Positions 60,871 through 64,000 of a DNA stretch of 64,000 bases are shown in pieces. Both the position numbers and the translations under genes were made by a program. The notes beneath the pieces are model-generated. The model was not told the DNA's origin. It was given only the letters and a program-made list of their open reading frames with translations, and searched no databases. This stretch comes from Azotosporobacter soli. Its GTDB lineage: Bacteria > Bacillota > Negativicutes > SG130. Numbering within the stretch: position 1 is the first letter of the stretch; every line of letters begins with the position of its first letter. The DNA lies in contig NZ_JAUAOA010000022.1 in assembly GCF_030542965.1 (NCBI RefSeq), positions 1 through 64,000 of the forward strand, read 5' to 3'.

Positions 60871-63192
60871 CTATCCGCCGTTCTGCCGTTTCCACTCCCA
60901 AGGATTGTCCGATAAATCTCGCCACGTTTGCACGGATAATCGGTCACCGTCGGTACTAAATATGATTGCGCCCCTCTCATCGGTACGGTAAACCCTGACC
61001 CCATCTCTTTGCAAACGTCGCAGCGTTTCTGGATGAGGGTGACCATACGAATTTCCTGCGCCAACCGATATCGCCGCACAAGTCGGCTGCACCAGCGCCA
61101 AGAATTCCTCGCTCGTCGCTTTTGCCGCACCGTGATGACCAACTTTAAGCACCGTACTATGCAAACGCTCGCCCTGCGCTTTCACCAAGGCAGCTTCGCT
61201 TCGCCCTTCTAAATCTCCCGTTAAAAGAAAGCTCCGTTTGCCATATTGTATCCGCACCACGGCCGATCCTTCATTTTCATTTCTATTTCCGGTTTCAAAC
61301 TCTCCCGCCGCCAGCACCTCGATATCAACGCCATCCATTTGCAATCGTTGGCCTTTCCGCAAAGAAATCGGCGGGCGATCACTCAAACGAATCGCCTGCA
61401 TCACCGGCGGCGTCGCAGGTCCAGCGGGCACGAGAAGCTGATCCACCTTTATCCCCTCAACTACGGCTGGCGCTCCGCCCGCGTGATCGTCATGTTCATG
61501 ACTCAAAAGCAAGTACTCAAGTTTATAAACACCCTGGTGCGTAAGATAGGGAACCACGACCCTTTTGCCAACGTCTCCCGTGCCACCCTGTCCGGCATCA
61601 ATCAGCACTGCTCTTCCCGACGGCGTTTTTAGCAAGATGGCCTCCCCTTGTCCGACGTCAATGATGTGCAGTTCCAAGACGCCCGCTGACGGCGCATACA
61701 ATATCGCAAGCAGTAAAACAGCCAACAGCATTCCCGCTTGCTTTTTCCATGAACGCCATGCCAAAGGCCACCAAGGCAGACTCAGCAACAAGAAGTAAAC
61801 ACTCCCTGAAACAAGGCCAAATGGCGGCAACGGAAGTGTGGCGCCGGGCATCTGCGCCAATATTTTTGCAGCAGAAAAAGCAAGAGAAAAAACAAAACTA
61901 GCCAAGACAAAGGCCATTTTCCCCGCCAACAAAAAATTTCCGCCAAGCAAAGCTCCCGCAAGGCCTAGCATCATAACAATTTCTAACATAGGCGCAACGA
62001 TGAGATTCGCCGGCAGACTCGCCAATGATAAACTTTTAAAATACCAGGCTAAAAATGGCAGCGAGCCAAGCTGCGCTCCAATCGTCACTGCTAATAATCC
62101 AGCCACGTTTTCAGGCAAGCAGACGCTGCCTATTTTTTGCAAAGGTTTGTTAAAAGCAAGCAAGCCCATCGTTGCAGCAAAACTTAATTGAAAACTGATA
62201 TCCCAAAGCAGCGCTGGTTCATAAAGAAGCAGCCCTCCTGCCGCAAAACAAAGCGCCGCCCAAGCATCTCCATCGCGTCCGCTGCAAAGCGCCCCGAGCG
62301 CAATCCAGCCCATGAGCAGTGATCGCACTACCGGCGAAGAGAAACCGCATACAACGCCATATGCCAAAGAAACAATAAGCGCCGCTGCGGCAGCCGCTCC
62401 GTTCGGCATTATATTTCTCGCCAAACAAAAGACCACACCGATCAGCAATGCCACATGCGTACCCGAAACCGATAAAATATGAATCAGCCCGGTCGTCGAA
62501 AATACGCTTAACCAATCCGAAGGAATTCCGCTAGCACCGCCAAACAACAAGCCTTCCAACGCAGACGCTTCGCTTCCCGGCATCGAATCGGCCAATAGAG
62601 CTCGTATTTTTTGCCGCCAGATATTGGCACGGCTCGACCAGTCTTTTGTTGCATCGAGCATCGATACGCTTTGCCAATCTGCGACCGTACAGCGATAACG
62701 ACTGTCGACACTCCAAGTTTGGCCGGGATTATGATACCGCGTCCCGCCTGCTAACTTGCCTACAAGCGCTATTTTCTGCCCCGTTCCCATTTCCAGTTGT
62801 CCCTCAAGCGGCAAATAACATGACACCGTCTCCTGCGTCAAAACATGGTCTACCGCTTCTACCGCCAGAATCATGCGCAGCCGTTCCTCACTGCGCATCC
62901 CGCCGTTCACTAAGGTGGGGCCGTCCTGCACGCGACCGGATAGAACAACCGTCTTTCCAAGCGCTGCAAACATCGGATCCGGCTTTTCTTCAACCTGTCC
63001 GGCCCGCAATACAGCAAGACAAAGCCAAAATAAAGCCAGACTCACCCCATACCGCTTCGCACTGCTATACCTCGGCCAAAAAAACAAGATAGCGGAGGCA
63101 ACCAGCAATCCCATCCACCAATTTCGCATCGCTTCATGATACCAGATTCCAATGATGATGGAGATAACCCAAACAGCCAGCCAGCGCGTCAT
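60871..63192 (-). CDS. comEC: Competence DNA channel ComEC/Rec2
   Basis: A 773-residue ComEC: an N-terminal OB-like DUF4131 domain and membrane helices (1-180), the competence domain (about 220-480, GLIHILSVSGTHVALLIG) and a C-terminal metallo-beta-lactamase domain (about 505-760, DVGQGEAILLKTPSGRAVLIDAGQGG, LLSHEHDDHAGG, LKVGHHGAAKAT). It moves single-stranded DNA into the cell and may degrade the other strand. It overlaps comEA by four bases (ATGA). Natural competence is possible, although pilus genes are not in the window. Confidence 0.95.
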   Translation of the reverse strand: MTRWLAVWVISIIIGIWYHEAMRNWWMGLLVASAILFFWPRYSSAKRYGVSLALFWLCLAVLRAGQVEEKPDPMFAALGKTVVLSGRVQDGPTLVNGGMRSEERLRMILAVEAVDHVLTQETVSCYLPLEGQLEMGTGQKIALVGKLAGGTRYHNPGQTWSVDSRYRCTVADWQSVSMLDATKDWSSRANIWRQKIRALLADSMPGSEASALEGLLFGGASGIPSDWLSVFSTTGLIHILSVSGTHVALLIGVVFCLARNIMPNGAAAAAALIVSLAYGVVCGFSSPVVRSLLMGWIALGALCSGRDGDAWAALCFAAGGLLLYEPALLWDISFQLSFAATMGLLAFNKPLQKIGSVCLPENVAGLLAVTIGAQLGSLPFLAWYFKSLSLASLPANLIVAPMLEIVMMLGLAGALLGGNFLLAGKMAFVLASFVFSLAFSAAKILAQMPGATLPLPPFGLVSGSVYFLLLSLPWWPLAWRSWKKQAGMLLAVLLLAILYAPSAGVLELHIIDVGQGEAILLKTPSGRAVLIDAGQGGTGDVGKRVVVPYLTHQGVYKLEYLLLSHEHDDHAGGAPAVVEGIKVDQLLVPAGPATPPVMQAIRLSDRPPISLRKGQRLQMDGVDIEVLAAGEFETGNRNENEGSAVVRIQYGKRSFLLTGDLEGRSEAALVKAQGERLHSTVLKVGHHGAAKATSEEFLALVQPTCAAISVGAGNSYGHPHPETLRRLQRDGVRVYRTDERGAIIFSTDGDRLSVQTWRDLSDNPWEWKRQNGG

Positions 63193-63752
63193 AATGAAAT
63201 CTTGTCTTTTATTTTCTCAAATTTAGCTTCGCCAATCCCATTCACTTTTTTCAACTCTTCCACATTACGAAAGCCGCCATGATTATTGCGATATTCAATG
63301 ATTCGATCCGCCATCGCCGCTCCGACGCCGGGTAATTGATCGAGTTCCTGCTTACCGGCTGAATTAATGTTTATTTTGCTGCCTTTCCCCTGTCCGTCAA
63401 GGATAGCACTCGTGCCAGCAGCCTCCGCTGCCACTTTACCCTGCGCAGGCACTAGAATCTGCATGCCGTCTTTCACCGCTTGCGCCAGATTGATTTTTGA
63501 CGCATCCGCTTCCGGGCTCAACCCTCCCGCTGCATTGATCGCGTCAATCATTCTCAAGCCGCCGGAAAGTTTCACCACGCCAGGATGATTCACCGCACCA
63601 CTGACATAAATAACATTCAGTTCGCTTTGCGGCAGAGTATTTTCACCCACCTGCGGTAGCGTCTTACGCGTCCCGTTGTATAGGCTGATGCCTAAAATCA
63701 CACAGCCCACTAAAACCGCTGCTATCCAACGCAACTTCTCGCTCTTTTCCAC
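63189..63752 (-). CDS. comEA: Competence DNA receptor ComEA
   Basis: A 187-residue ComEA with an N-terminal membrane anchor (LRWIAAVLVGCVILGISLYNG), a SLBB domain (IYVSGAVNHPGVVKLSGGLRMIDAINAAGGL) and a C-terminal tandem helix-hairpin-helix (INSAGKQELDQLPGVGAAMADRIIEYRNNHGGFRNVEEL). It binds incoming double-stranded DNA. The start is GTG at 63752, because AGGAGGTGA is at proper distance; an ATG at 63794 lies upstream of that site and is less likely. comEB is absent here. Confidence 0.93.
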   Translation of the reverse strand: MEKSEKLRWIAAVLVGCVILGISLYNGTRKTLPQVGENTLPQSELNVIYVSGAVNHPGVVKLSGGLRMIDAINAAGGLSPEADASKINLAQAVKDGMQILVPAQGKVAAEAAGTSAILDGQGKGSKININSAGKQELDQLPGVGAAMADRIIEYRNNHGGFRNVEELKKVNGIGEAKFEKIKDKISL

Positions 63753-63845
63753 TTCTTCACCTCCTAATATCTGCCTTCGCTCTTTTTCTTCCATTTCCTG
63801 TCTTTCTTACGATTAAAATGATGATTTTGTGCATTTCGTCAAAAC

Positions 63846-63875
63846 AAAAAAACACCCGCGAATGCGAGTGTTTTT
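63846..63875 (-). terminator. Terminator after leuS
   Basis: A stem AAAAAACACCCGC with GCGAGTGTTTTT (one mismatch) and four-base loop, just after the leuS stop. Confidence 0.85.
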
Positions 63876-63881
63876 CAAGAC

Positions 63882-64000
63882 TTATTTCACTACGATATTG
63901 ACAAGTTTTTTCGGAACACAAATGACCTTGAGCACTTGCCGTCCCTCGAGCAAAGCCGTCACTTTATCTTGCGCTAGCGCTTTCTCTTCCATTTCTGCCG
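63882..64000 (-). CDS. leuS: Leucyl-tRNA synthetase, C-terminal end (partial)
   Basis: The last 39 codons of a protein that continues beyond the window. The C terminus reads AQDKVTALLEGRQVLKV, ICVPKKLVNIVVK, the usual end of bacterial LeuRS. TAA is at 63882-63884, and a terminator follows. The upstream part, including the catalytic domain, is not in view. Confidence 0.9.
   Translation of the reverse strand, partial: AEMEEKALAQDKVTALLEGRQVLKVICVPKKLVNIVVK

Noticed and set aside
60810-61142. N-terminal extension of holA
   Set aside because: It overlaps comEC and has no family resemblance; GGAGG marks the start at 60809.

Overview
The window reads as chromosomal core from an anaerobic, diderm Firmicute, most likely a member of the Negativicutes. 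Gene order in the right half follows the Bacillus subtilis yqe/yqf cluster closely (comEA-comEC-holA-rpsT-lepA-hemW-hrcA-grpE-dnaK-dnaJ-prmA-rsmE-mtaB, rpsU-yqeY, phoH-ybeY-cdd-era-recO-glyQ-glyS-PPDK regulator, dgt-dnaG-rpoD, trmK-Nif3). An OstA/LptA-type exported protein points to an outer membrane, and a membrane-bound uptake [NiFe] hydrogenase, many radical-SAM enzymes and an HD-GYP protein fit an anaerobe. Base composition is fairly even. Almost everything is on the minus strand; plus-strand units are few and short (pepF, nadE, a small secreted-protein unit, lptA-like, rpsT). Genus cannot be fixed from the sequence alone.

Layout. 1-450: 5' end of a 16S rRNA gene (minus) with a long V1 extension, leader, boxA and promoter. 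450-1330: a 50-codon Spo0E-like ORF and an AbrB/Doc toxin-antitoxin pair. 1400-4200: two radical-SAM genes from a consensus promoter. 4280-11450: secreted oligoendopeptidase, threonine synthase, a B3/4-domain protein, YbaK deacylase, a TM1266-like regulator and NAD synthetase. 11450-14070: proteins of unknown function, including a 26-residue membrane peptide missed by normal length cut-offs. 14050-17770: ABC exporter, Fur-family regulator and ZnuC/ZnuB-type uptake genes. 17950-21190: cell-wall hydrolase under a c-di-AMP (ydaO) riboswitch, glycosyltransferase, AroH chorismate mutase and HD-GYP protein. 21390-27320: trxA, tatA, a NirJ/AhbD-like radical-SAM/SPASM gene and hydrogenase small, large, cytochrome b and maturation-protease genes. 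27390-29945: RNase P RNA, Nif3, TrmK and two tRNAs. 29946-45300: sigma factor, primase, dGTPase, T-box-controlled glycyl-tRNA synthetase, RecO, Era and the YbeY/PhoH group. 45300-60810: rpsU/yqeY, RNA-modification genes and a CIRCE-controlled heat-shock operon. 60870-64000: ComEC, ComEA and the 3' end of leuS.

The most striking item is at 53363-54946. The heat-shock operon carries an archaeal-type (Group III, thermosome-like) chaperonin between hrcA and grpE, under the same CIRCE/HrcA switch as dnaK and dnaJ. Other points of interest are a Doc toxin with Lys in place of the catalytic His, a hydrogenase cluster carrying its own TatA and a heme-pathway-like radical-SAM enzyme behind an intercistronic terminator, a possible small RNA at about 45032-45195, and absence of the spore genes normally embedded in this synteny block (gpr/spoIIP, yqfC/yqfD).
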